Origin: Nocardioidaceae bacterium
GTDB lineage: Bacteria > Actinomycetota > Actinomycetes > Propionibacteriales > Nocardioidaceae
Assembly (NCBI GenBank): GCA_013696065.1
Contig: JACCZJ010000426.1
Span: 1-7,817 of the forward strand
Direction of reading: 5' to 3'
Length of the DNA: 7,817 nucleotides
This document shows positions 1 to 6,457 of this stretch, in pieces; positions within the stretch are counted from its first letter, which is position 1; each line of letters begins with the position of its first letter. The notes beneath the pieces are model-generated. The model had not been told where the DNA came from. It made no database searches and was given only the letters and a program-made list of their open reading frames with translations. The position numbers and the translations under genes are program-made.

Positions 1-547
1 CCCCCAGCTCCCGCCGTGGCACGGCGGCGTGTCGCAGCGCAGCGTGGAACACGGGGGCAAAGCAGAACGTGATTCCCACCCGGTTGGCAACCTGCTCGAC
101 CTGCGCAGGTGAGAGGTCGAGGCGCACCCCGAGGTGTTCTAAGACGTCTGCCGATCCGCAAGACGACGACGCGGCTCGATTGCCGTGCTTGACGACGGGA
201 ACACCTGCCCCCGCAGTGACCAGCGCCGCCATGGTCGAGATGTTCACGGTATGCGAGCGGTCCCCTCCGGTCCCGACGATGTCGACGGAGCGGGGTGCGA
301 AGGTCACCGGCGTGGCGAAGTCGTACATGGTCGCGACCAGCCCCTCGACCTCGTCGACGGTTTCTCCTTTGGCGCGTAACGCCACCGCGAAGCCGGCAAT
401 CTGAGCTGGTGTCGCCTCACCGGCAAGGATTTCGCGCATAGCCCAGCCAGACTGCGCCGAAGAGAGATCGGCACCGGCGATGAGGCTGGACAAGACATCC
501 GGCCACGTGATGCGAGATTCAGAGGGGGTGTCAGGGAGCGACGACAT
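1..547 (-). CDS. trpD: Anthranilate phosphoribosyltransferase (partial; C-terminal half outside window)
   Basis: TrpD transfers phosphoribose from PRPP to anthranilate, the second committed step of tryptophan synthesis, in the cytoplasm. I translated the minus strand from ATG at 547; the frame is open to the window edge and gives 182 of the roughly 350 residues usual for the family. Visible family signatures are the PRPP-binding loop GTGGD (residues 92-96), NIST (102-105), KHGNRA (120-125) followed by the SSSCGSADVLE stretch, and the anthranilate-site region ending PRRELG at the edge. The N-terminal helical domain (about residues 12-75) is typical. The start lies inside the end of the upstream receiver-like gene (17 bp overlap) with no strong ribosome binding site, so translational coupling is likely. 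A trpD gene next to ctaE is also found in Mycobacterium tuberculosis (Rv2192c/Rv2193). The family call is very secure; the exact start is less so. Confidence 0.95.
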   Translation of the reverse strand, partial: MSSLPDTPSESRITWPDVLSSLIAGADLSSAQSGWAMREILAGEATPAQIAGFAVALRAKGETVDEVEGLVATMYDFATPVTFAPRSVDIVGTGGDRSHTVNISTMAALVTAGAGVPVVKHGNRAASSSCGSADVLEHLGVRLDLSPAQVEQVANRVGITFCFAPVFHAALRHAAVPRRELG

Positions 548-923
548 CGGCCCGTGGTCGCAGCAAGAGGGTTGCAGCCTCGGCCAGCGCGATGGGATCG
601 AGAGGGTGCGGAACAGCCGCGTCCGCACGCGACCACGTGGCGAGCCAGCCATCCTCGGCTCGTCCGGTCAGCAAGAGAACGGGCGGGCATTGGTAGATCT
701 CGTCCTTGAGCTGACGGCATATCCCCATGCCGCCGGCGGGGACGGCTTCACCGTCGAGGATGGCGAGGTCGATGCCGCCGGCATCCATTGCGGCGATTAC
801 GACGGGTTCGGTGGCGCATTCGAGATACTCGAGCACGGGCAGGTCCGGGTGCAGGCGCTTGCCCAACGCCAAGATCACATCAGACCGCGTGTGGGAGTCG
901 TCGCTGTAAACCAGCACCAACAT
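531..923 (-). CDS. Receiver-domain-like protein (degenerate response regulator, no output domain)
   Basis: A 130-residue cytoplasmic protein with the fold pattern of a CheY-type receiver and nothing else. It has an acidic pair D8-D9 after the first strand, a candidate phospho-acceptor D57 in ILDGEAVPAGGMG (compare LDxxMPxxxG), T86 in LLLTGR after strand four, and an HP at 106-107 where receivers normally have KP. The conserved lysine is therefore histidine here, and the loop after D57 is altered, so phosphorylation switching may be weakened or absent. No DNA-binding domain follows. The start at 923 is chosen because GAGGAGG sits 9 nt upstream; extending the frame upstream would overlap ctaG and adds only non-receiver, low-complexity sequence. 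It lies 43 bp after ctaG and overlaps trpD by 17 bp, so all three are probably co-transcribed. No histidine kinase is in the window. The fold call is reasonably sure; the function is unknown. Confidence 0.8.
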   Translation of the reverse strand: MLVLVYSDDSHTRSDVILALGKRLHPDLPVLEYLECATEPVVIAAMDAGGIDLAILDGEAVPAGGMGICRQLKDEIYQCPPVLLLTGRAEDGWLATWSRADAAVPHPLDPIALAEAATLLLRPRADVVAP

Positions 924-932
924 GAAAGCTGA

Positions 933-939
933 CCTCCTC
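933..939 (-). promoter_or_regulatory. Ribosome binding site of the receiver-like gene
   Basis: On the minus strand this reads GAGGAGG, near-perfect complementarity to the 3' end of 16S rRNA, 9 nt before the ATG at 923. It decides the start of the receiver-like gene against the longer in-frame alternative that begins inside ctaG. Confidence 0.8.
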
Positions 940-966
940 GCTGTCCGACACGAACTCGTCGCGATG

Positions 967-1920
967 CTACAAGCCTCCCGGGCCCGGTGGGGTTGCCGCC
1001 TCTCGTCGGCTCGCCGAGGCAGCCGCCTCAGCGGCCTCTTCCAGATCCAGGCGTCGGTCCTCGCGCGCCGCCTCGCGGTTGCTCTGACGCACCCACTGGA
1101 CGAAGAGCACGCCGAAAATGACAAGACTGACGATGTCCCCAGAACCCCACAAGATGCCTCCCGCGATGTATTGGTCATCCACTGGGTTCGGGGGCCACGG
1201 CCGGTCCAAGGAGTAGTACCAGTCGGAGGCGATGACCTCCTCCATCGCCATGATGGTCACGCCCAAGAATGCGTGGAAGGGCAAGGTCGCAAACACCGTC
1301 AACATGCGCAGGGGATAGGAAACTCGCCCTGGCATCGGGTCTAACCCGAGCAGCGGCCAAAAGAAGAGGCAGCCGACCAGCACGAAGTGCAGATGGAGCA
1401 GGTCATGCAGCGCGGCAGACTCCAGTGTTGCCGGATACCAACCGGAAAAGTAGAGCACCCACGGGCTGATGATGAAGGCGACGAAGGCCACCGGGGGCGA
1501 TGCAATGATCGCGGCCACCCTGTTGTGCAGCACCCACAGCACGACCTGACGGGGGCGCTGCGGCAGGGATCGGAGCGCCAAGGTGACTGGGGCTCCCAGC
1601 GCCAAGGAGATGGGGGCGGCCATCGACAAGACCATGTGCTGCGTCATGTGCATGCTCAGCAAGACGGTGTCGTACGTCGCTAGGGACGAGCCCGTGGCCA
1701 CCAGCAGCGAACCGAGACCTCCCAGCACGAAGCTGGCCGTCCGCCCCAGTGGCCACCGGTCACCACGTCTGTGCAAGGTCCAGACACCGCCGCCATAGAG
1801 CAGCCCGATGGCCATGACAACGGCTATGGGAAGGGGCTCAAAGGTCCACGCCGAAAAGACCTGCCACCCGTCGATAGGGGCAATCGCATCTCCTCGATCG
1901 CCATGAGCCACGAACACCAC
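967..1920 (-). CDS. ctaG: Cytochrome c oxidase assembly protein, Bacillus CtaG type
   Basis: A polytopic membrane protein of the caa3_CtaG family (the Bacillus subtilis CtaG type, not the Cox11 type that shares the name), needed to assemble heme-copper oxidase, probably by supplying copper. The 317 residues contain about seven hydrophobic segments. Family marks are HMTQH (H91, H95) followed by a helix with LALGAPVTLALRSLP, the histidine-rich HDLLHLH (H172, H176, H178) leading into LVGCLFFWPLLGLDP, H216, and a DDQ motif (248-250) with GGILWGSGD. The conserved histidines fit metal handling. The C-terminal tail (about 282-307) is Arg/Glu/Ala-rich, probably a cytoplasmic helix or coiled coil. The start is uncertain: GTG at 1920 gives this length and suits a leaderless transcript; GGAG at 1926-1923 would instead favour GTG at 1917 or 1911. 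It heads a minus-strand operon with the receiver-like gene and trpD, divergent from ctaE. Confidence 0.92.
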   Translation of the reverse strand: MVFVAHGDRGDAIAPIDGWQVFSAWTFEPLPIAVVMAIGLLYGGGVWTLHRRGDRWPLGRTASFVLGGLGSLLVATGSSLATYDTVLLSMHMTQHMVLSMAAPISLALGAPVTLALRSLPQRPRQVVLWVLHNRVAAIIASPPVAFVAFIISPWVLYFSGWYPATLESAALHDLLHLHFVLVGCLFFWPLLGLDPMPGRVSYPLRMLTVFATLPFHAFLGVTIMAMEEVIASDWYYSLDRPWPPNPVDDQYIAGGILWGSGDIVSLVIFGVLFVQWVRQSNREAAREDRRLDLEEAAEAAASASRREAATPPGPGGL

Positions 1921-1926
1921 GACTCC

Positions 1927-1932
1927 ACACTA
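1927..1932 (-). promoter_or_regulatory. Possible -10 element of ctaG
   Basis: The minus strand reads TAGTGT here, matching the actinobacterial TANNNT -10 pattern. Six bases separate it from GTG at 1920, so transcription could begin at or next to the first codon. No convincing -35 was found. Inference from pattern and spacing only. Confidence 0.4.
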
Positions 1933-1954
1933 GATATGTGCGGGGGGTCGACGT

Positions 1955-1967
1955 GCCTCTGGGAGGC
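1955..1967. promoter_or_regulatory. Short inverted repeat in the ctaG/ctaE divergent gap (possible operator)
   Basis: GCCTC-TGG-GAGGC is a perfect 5 bp inverted repeat with a 3 bp centre, upstream of the putative ctaE -10. A repeat this short can occur by chance in GC-rich DNA. Its central place in the 67 bp divergent gap is the only reason to note it. Confidence 0.2.
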
Positions 1968-1975
1968 GGGCCGGA

Positions 1976-1981
1976 CATAAT
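1976..1981 (+). promoter_or_regulatory. Possible -10 element of the ctaE-qcrCAB operon
   Basis: CATAAT differs from the TATAAT consensus at one base and stands out in a GC-rich gap. Six bases separate it from the GTG at 1988, which places the expected transcription start at the first codon and predicts a leaderless mRNA. The only Shine-Dalgarno-like sequence nearby, GGGAGG at 1961-1966, is 21 nt from the GTG, too far to serve it. No clear -35 is visible. Confidence 0.5.
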
Positions 1982-1987
1982 GGCTCC

Positions 1988-2626
1988 GTGGCGACTACAA
2001 CCGCGATCCCGGCATCGAGACTGCACGGCCAACACGACCGACCGAGCATGGTGAGCGTCGGGACCATCGTGTGGTTGGCCAGTGAGCTCATGTTCTTCGC
2101 GTCGCTCTTCGCAGCCTATTTCACCTTGCGCTCCGTCATCCCAGAGCTGTGGGTACAGGAGACTGCAAAGCTCAACGTCCCCTTCGCCTCGATCAACACG
2201 ACTGTGCTGGTTTTGAGTTCGGTCACCTGCCAGCTCGGTGTCTTCGCAGCCGAGCGTGGTCAGGTGGGGCGGTCCGGAGGGGTGCTCGACTTTCGCAGGT
2301 GGGGCCTGCGGGAGTGGTTCGTCCTCACGTATGTCATGGGCTCCTTCTTCATCGCCGGCCAGGTGCTCGAATACTCTGAGCTGATCCGCGAGAACGTCAC
2401 GATTCCATCGTCGGCATACGGGTCGATCTTCTACCTGACCACTGGTTTTCACGGGATCCACGTGACCGGTGGGCTCATCGCCTTTTTGTTCGTGCTGGGT
2501 CGGACGTTTATGGCCCGCACGTTCACCCACGAACAAGCCGTGACGGCCATCGTCGTCTCCTACTACTGGCACTTTGTCGATGTGGTGTGGATCGGCTTGT
2601 TCGCCACGATTTACCTCCTTCAATAG
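1988..2626 (+). CDS. ctaE: Cytochrome c oxidase subunit III
   Basis: Core membrane subunit of the aa3 oxidase; it contacts CtaD and stabilises proton uptake and turnover rather than carrying a redox centre. The 212 residues form five predicted transmembrane helices, the short bacterial form lacking the first two helices of the seven-helix version. Family signatures are VSVGTIVWLASELMFF with conserved E33, GFHGIHV (H155, H158), and the last helix YYWHFVDVVWI (H195, D198). The GTG start at 1988 gives an N-terminus of about 20 soluble residues before MVSVGTIVWL, which matches mycobacterial CtaE. An ATG at 1980 is in another frame. It is the first gene of the plus-strand operon, 18 bp before qcrC, and divergent from ctaG. 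Translation is probably leaderless. Confidence 0.96.
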   Translation: MATTTAIPASRLHGQHDRPSMVSVGTIVWLASELMFFASLFAAYFTLRSVIPELWVQETAKLNVPFASINTTVLVLSSVTCQLGVFAAERGQVGRSGGVLDFRRWGLREWFVLTYVMGSFFIAGQVLEYSELIRENVTIPSSAYGSIFYLTTGFHGIHVTGGLIAFLFVLGRTFMARTFTHEQAVTAIVVSYYWHFVDVVWIGLFATIYLLQ

Positions 2627-2631
2627 CGCGC

Positions 2632-2637
2632 GAAAGG
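2632..2637 (+). promoter_or_regulatory. Ribosome binding site of qcrC
   Basis: GAAAGG lies 7 nt before the GTG at 2645 and supports that start, which begins a typical signal-anchor N-terminus (KKL...HRRH then a hydrophobic helix). Confidence 0.6.
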
Positions 2638-2644
2638 CGACCCT

Positions 2645-3466
2645 GTGAAGAAGCTGTCGACTCACCGCCGACACCCGCTCGCGGGTCTGGTGGTCGTGCT
2701 GCTGGGATTGGTGGTGGCTGGCAGCCTGTATGCCGCTGTGCGCCCGGCGGCTGCGGACGGGTCATCGAGCAGTGACACCGACCTGATCGCCGAGGGTCGC
2801 GAACTCTTCGTGGTGGGGTGTGCCAGCTGTCACGGCCTCAACGCCGAGGGGATCGAGATGCAGAGCGGCAGCAACAATGGCCCCTCCCTGATCGGTGTCG
2901 GGGCAGCGGCGGTGGACTTCCAGGTCGAGACCGGTCGGATGCCGATGGCGCGACCCGATGTGCAGGCGCCGCGCAAAGAGGGGATGTACTCCGACGAGGA
3001 GATAGCTGCGCTGGCGGCATACGTAGCCTCGTTGGCGCCAGGTCCCGCCATCCCCGCCCCAGAGGAATACTCCACTGAGGGCGCTTCAGTGGCGCGTGGG
3101 GGTGAGTTCTTCCGAACCAACTGCACCGCTTGCCACAACTTCGCTGGTGCCGGCGGCGCACTCGCCGAAGGACGTTACGCCCCGCCGCTGAAGGGCGTGT
3201 CTCCCGAGCACATCGTGGAAGCGATCGTGACCGGCCCGCAGCAGATGCCGGTCTTCTCTTGGCTCGAGCCCCAGGACAGGAAGGACATCATCGCCTACCT
3301 CGAAAGGCTCGAGGAGCAGCCGGCCTACGGCGGCTCGCCCCTCGGCAGCTTGGGGCCTGTGACGGAGGGCCTGTGGGGCTGGCTAGGCGGCATCGGAAGT
3401 CTCGTCCTGGCGTCAGTGTGGATCGGTAACAACGGCGTCCGAGCGGGAAAGAAGAAGCAGCAATGA
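2645..3466 (+). CDS. qcrC: Membrane-anchored diheme cytochrome c of the bcc complex
   Basis: The cytochrome cc subunit of the menaquinol:cytochrome c reductase. It takes electrons from the Rieske cluster and passes them straight to the CuA site of the oxidase, replacing soluble cytochrome c in actinobacteria. The 273 residues comprise a basic N-terminus and hydrophobic signal-anchor (about 11-32), a first cytochrome c domain with CASCH (59-63) and a candidate axial methionine in GRMPM (M99 or M101), a second with CTACH (160-164) and candidate M201 in QQMPVF, and a C-terminal transmembrane helix (about 241-262) ending in a basic KKKQQ tail. Length and order match the family. Both heme domains should face outside. 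The GTG start has a ribosome binding site 7 nt upstream. The stop overlaps the qcrA start by 4 bp (ATGA). Confidence 0.97.
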   Translation: MKKLSTHRRHPLAGLVVVLLGLVVAGSLYAAVRPAAADGSSSSDTDLIAEGRELFVVGCASCHGLNAEGIEMQSGSNNGPSLIGVGAAAVDFQVETGRMPMARPDVQAPRKEGMYSDEEIAALAAYVASLAPGPAIPAPEEYSTEGASVARGGEFFRTNCTACHNFAGAGGALAEGRYAPPLKGVSPEHIVEAIVTGPQQMPVFSWLEPQDRKDIIAYLERLEEQPAYGGSPLGSLGPVTEGLWGWLGGIGSLVLASVWIGNNGVRAGKKKQQ

Positions 3467-4569
3467 GTCATCACGACCCTCACGGCGAAGGCCTCCCCGA
3501 CCACTCGCCTGCCATCGACGGCGGCACATCCGGCCAAGACCTTTCCCTCCTCCCGGATCGCCCTGCCGAGCCCGTCAGCGATCCGGGCATCGCTCCGCAC
3601 GAACCGAGGCCGACCGACATCGACCCGATCATGGAGCGTCGCGCCGAGCGTCAGATCGCCATGCTGTTCGGTGGCGCCGCCCTGTTGACGCTGGCGTTTT
3701 GCGTCGCTTATTTCCTCATCGACGACAGCGCCACGTTCGCCGGCTACAACGCCTCCAATTTCGCACTTGGCCTCACCCTCGGACTCGCGCTGCTGTTCAT
3801 CGGCATCGGCGCCATTCAATGGGCAAGGAAGCTGATGGCCGACCACGAGCTGGTCGAGTACCGCCACGGCGCCGCCTCCACCGCCGCCGATCGGGCCGAG
3901 TCGATCGCCGCCTTCCAGGCCGGCGCCGACGAGTCGGGTTTCGGGCGACGGACCCTGGTGCGCAACAGCCTGCTCGGCAGCCTCGCCTTCCTCGGCCTGC
4001 CCGCCGTGGTGCTCCTGGGTGACCTCGGACCTCTCCCCGGCGACGTCTACGCGCGCACCGTGTGGAAAAGGGGCGTGCGCATCGTGAAGGACGTTTCCGG
4101 GGACCCAATCAGGCCCGACGAGCTTGCTGTGGGCGGCCAGATCAACGCCGCGCCAGCCTCGTTCTTTGAAAGTGAAGGCCCGGATGGGACCGTCACTCCA
4201 GCTGAATACGAAGGCCACGAGCTCCAGATCGAGAAAACCAAGGCGCCGGTGATTCTGGTCCGGATGACGCCAGACGACATCACTCCAGCGCCTGGCCGGG
4301 AGGATTGGGACGTCGACGGAATCGTCTGCTACTCCAAGATCTGCACCCATGTCGGGTGCCCGATCAGCCTCTGGGAACAGCAGACCCACCAACTTCTCTG
4401 CCCGTGCCACCAGTCCACCTTCGATCTAGCCGACAGCGGTCGGGTTCTCTTCGGGCCCGCTGCTCGAGCCATGCCGCAGCTGCAGATCGCTGTCGACGAA
4501 GAGGGCTACCTCATTGCGGCGGATGGCTTCACCGAACCGGTAGGCCCTAGCTATTGGGAACGAGGCTGA
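3463..4569 (+). CDS. qcrA: Rieske iron-sulfur subunit of the bcc complex
   Basis: Carries the high-potential 2Fe-2S cluster that takes the first electron from menaquinol at the Qo site of QcrB and passes it to QcrC. The 368 residues have a soluble, His/Pro/Asp-rich N-terminus (1-60), three predicted transmembrane helices (about 65-85, 97-119, 165-187) as usual in actinobacteria, and a C-terminal Rieske domain. Cluster motifs are CTHVGCP (C294, H296 as ligands, C299) and CPCHQS (C313, H316 as ligands, C315), with C299-C315 the expected disulfide. A twin-arginine, GRRTLVRN at 161-168, sits directly before helix three. In Streptomyces coelicolor, related three-helix Rieske proteins use Sec for the first two helices and Tat for the third; the same is inferred here. 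ATG overlaps the qcrC stop by 4 bp, so translation is probably coupled. Confidence 0.97.
   Translation: MSHHDPHGEGLPDHSPAIDGGTSGQDLSLLPDRPAEPVSDPGIAPHEPRPTDIDPIMERRAERQIAMLFGGAALLTLAFCVAYFLIDDSATFAGYNASNFALGLTLGLALLFIGIGAIQWARKLMADHELVEYRHGAASTAADRAESIAAFQAGADESGFGRRTLVRNSLLGSLAFLGLPAVVLLGDLGPLPGDVYARTVWKRGVRIVKDVSGDPIRPDELAVGGQINAAPASFFESEGPDGTVTPAEYEGHELQIEKTKAPVILVRMTPDDITPAPGREDWDVDGIVCYSKICTHVGCPISLWEQQTHQLLCPCHQSTFDLADSGRVLFGPAARAMPQLQIAVDEEGYLIAADGFTEPVGPSYWERG
4562..4565 (+). promoter_or_regulatory. Ribosome binding site of qcrB
   Basis: GAGG overlaps the last codons of qcrA and lies 8 nt before the ATG at 4574. It supports that start and close translational linkage of the two genes. 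Confidence 0.55.
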
Positions 4570-4573
4570 TCGT

Positions 4574-6358
4574 ATGAGCGCGCCGACCACCACCAGCGGT
4601 AGCACGAGTGCTGTGGCGCCCGCCGCGAGTGTGCCCAAGCGTCCGATGAAGGGCGCAGGTGCCGTCACCTGGCTGGACGAGCGCCTCGGCTTGGGCGGAC
4701 TCGCCAAGAAACAGCTCCGCAAGGTCTTCCCCGACCACTGGTCATTCATGTTGGGCGAGATCGCCCTGTGGAGCTTCGTCATCTTGCTCCTCACCGGGGT
4801 GTTCTTGTCGTTGTGGTTCAAGCCCAGCATGGCTGAGGTCGAATACATGGGTTCCTACGCCGAACTCCGCGGCCTGCACATGTCCGAGGCGTACGCGACC
4901 AGCCTCGACCTGTCGTTCGACGTGCGCGGCGGACTGCTCATGCGGCAGATGCACCACTGGGCCGCAAACCTGTTCCTGGCTTCTATGACCATTCACATGC
5001 TCCGGGTGTTCTTCACCGGCGCCTTCCGTAAACCTCGCGAACTTAACTGGATCATCGGTCTGGCGCTGCTTCAACTCGGCATCGTCGAAGGTTTCGCCGG
5101 CTACTCGCTGCCCGATGACCTGCTGTCCGGTACCGGTTTGCGGATCGCCGAAGGCATCATGCGTTCGGTGCCGGTGGTCGGCAGCTATATCTCTTTCTTC
5201 GCTTTTGGTGGCGAGTTCCCTGGTGACGACATCATCCCTCGTCTCTACGTCGTGCATGTCCTCCTACTCCCAGGTCTTCTGCTCGGTCTGATCGCGGCTC
5301 ACATGCTGCTGCTCGTCTATCACAAGCACACGCAGTGGCCCGGCCCGGGTCGCACCAACAACAACGTGGTCGGTTTCCCCTTGATGCCTGTCTACATGGC
5401 CAAGGCCGGCGGCTTCTTCTTCATCGTCTTTGGCGTCACGGCGCTCATGGGAGCTCTCCTGCAGATCAACCCGATCTGGATGTACGGCCCCTACAATCCC
5501 TCCCAGGTCACGGCAGGCTCACAGCCTGACTGGTACATGGGATGGCTGGACGGTGGTCTTCGCCTCATGCTGCCCTGGGAGAGCGAGCTCTTCGGGTACA
5601 CCATCTCCTGGAACGTCATGATCCCTGGGCTCGGGCTGATGGGGCTGCTGTTCGGCGTCCTCGGGGCGTACCCGTTCATCGAACGATGGATCACCGGCGA
5701 CAAACGCGAGCATCACCTGCTCGAGCGTCCCCGCAACCAGCCCACGCGCACAGGCTTCGGCGCTGCCGGTGTCACGGCCTACGGATTGTTGTGGATCGCC
5801 GGCGGCAACGACGTCATCGCGACGCAGTTCAGCCTGTCGATCAACACCGTGATCGTGTTCATGCGTTTCGCCGTGATCATCGGACCGGTTCTCGCCTTCA
5901 TCATTGCCCGAAGGTGGGCGCTGTCCCTGCAACGGCACGATCGTGAGCTGGTCCTGCACGGATATGAGACCGGTGTCATCGTGCGGTCGCCGGAAGGCTC
6001 CTACAGCGAGATCCACGCACCGATCGACCCGAGCCGGGCATACTCGTTGACCACCCACGAGCGACGGGTGCCGCTTGAAGTCAGCGCATCCGCCGACGCC
6101 AACGGAGTCGCCGCTCCCGGTCGAGGCAAAGAGCGGATCCGCGCCCGTTTGTCACGCTTTTGGTATGCCGATGAGGTGCCCAAGCCGACTACGGCCGAGA
6201 TCGAAGAGGCAGCCCACCACGCCCAGCACAATGGCCACGGTGCAGACGGGCTGGATGGACGCGAACGCCATGTGGGTATCGAAACCGGAGGCTTCGTCGG
6301 CGGTGACGACTGGTCGTCTTCAGAATCTGACTCCAGCAGTTCCAGCGCCAAGAGGTAG
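4574..6358 (+). CDS. qcrB: Cytochrome b subunit of the bcc complex
   Basis: Quinone-binding, proton-translocating core of the bcc complex. The 594 residues contain a full cytochrome b. Candidate b-heme ligands are H127 (or neighbouring H128) with H141 in the second helix, and H228 with H243 in the fourth; the spacing of 15 in the latter is cytochrome b6-like rather than mitochondrial-like. GYSLPDD (177-182) follows the third helix, and the Qo-loop motif reads PDWY (318-321) instead of PEWY, usual in actinobacteria. Further helices run to about residue 448. The remaining roughly 145 residues are hydrophilic: a conserved-looking part to about 535, then an alanine, histidine and glycine-rich stretch (HHAQHNGHG, 548-556) and a serine/aspartate-rich end (580-592). 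At 594 residues it is somewhat longer than the roughly 545-556 I recall for Streptomyces and Mycobacterium. ATG follows the qcrA stop by 4 bp. Confidence 0.97.
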   Translation: MSAPTTTSGSTSAVAPAASVPKRPMKGAGAVTWLDERLGLGGLAKKQLRKVFPDHWSFMLGEIALWSFVILLLTGVFLSLWFKPSMAEVEYMGSYAELRGLHMSEAYATSLDLSFDVRGGLLMRQMHHWAANLFLASMTIHMLRVFFTGAFRKPRELNWIIGLALLQLGIVEGFAGYSLPDDLLSGTGLRIAEGIMRSVPVVGSYISFFAFGGEFPGDDIIPRLYVVHVLLLPGLLLGLIAAHMLLLVYHKHTQWPGPGRTNNNVVGFPLMPVYMAKAGGFFFIVFGVTALMGALLQINPIWMYGPYNPSQVTAGSQPDWYMGWLDGGLRLMLPWESELFGYTISWNVMIPGLGLMGLLFGVLGAYPFIERWITGDKREHHLLERPRNQPTRTGFGAAGVTAYGLLWIAGGNDVIATQFSLSINTVIVFMRFAVIIGPVLAFIIARRWALSLQRHDRELVLHGYETGVIVRSPEGSYSEIHAPIDPSRAYSLTTHERRVPLEVSASADANGVAAPGRGKERIRARLSRFWYADEVPKPTTAEIEEAAHHAQHNGHGADGLDGRERHVGIETGGFVGGDDWSSSESDSSSSSAKR

Positions 6359-6362
6359 ACCA

Positions 6363-6392
6363 CAGCCCAGACCGTGGCAGCCCAGACCGTGG
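6363..6392. repeat. Perfect tandem duplication of 15 bp after qcrB
   Basis: CAGCCCAGACCGTGG occurs at 6363-6377 and again, without a gap, at 6378-6392; the C that follows also repeats the first base. It lies between the qcrB stop and the convergent hairpin, in non-coding sequence. It looks like a recent slippage duplication; no function is evident. Confidence 0.9.
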
Positions 6393-6428
6393 CGAGGTCG
6401 GCTGCGGCTGGGTTTGTGCGACATCGAT

Positions 6429-6456
6429 CAGAGCTGCCCTCGGGGGTACAGCTCTG
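6429..6456. terminator. Hairpin between convergent qcrB and ctaF, probable bidirectional terminator
   Basis: CAGAGCTG (6429-6436) pairs perfectly with CAGCTCTG (6449-6456). Inside, CCC (6437-6439) can pair with GGG (6444-6446), leaving a TCGG loop and a two-base TA bulge. On the minus strand the hairpin begins just after the ctaF stop codon (6460-6458). It lies 70 bp after the qcrB stop. No T-run follows on either strand, which is common for actinobacterial terminators but lowers certainty. Its place between two convergent operons is the main support. Confidence 0.65.
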
Positions 6457-6457
6457 G

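Noticed and set aside
531..1178. Longer version of the receiver-like gene starting at 1178
   Set aside because: The extra N-terminus overlaps ctaG out of frame, is low-complexity, and ignores the strong GAGGAGG before the ATG at 923.
1980..1990. ATG at 1980 as the ctaE start
   Set aside because: It is in a different frame from ctaE; GTG at 1988 is in frame and gives the expected N-terminus.
1838..2674. 278-residue open frame antisense to ctaE
   Set aside because: Covers ctaE, whose family identity is clear; composition is Arg/Asp/Gly/His-rich with no domain, as expected of an antisense frame in GC-rich coding DNA.
3325..4410. 361-residue open frame antisense to qcrC/qcrA
   Set aside because: Longest opposing frame, but it lies opposite the well-supported Rieske gene, has no recognisable domain and is explained by high third-position GC.
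5525..5536. PDWY in place of PEWY in QcrB as a possible novelty
   Set aside because: The Asp variant is common in actinobacterial cytochrome b and does not mark an unusual enzyme.
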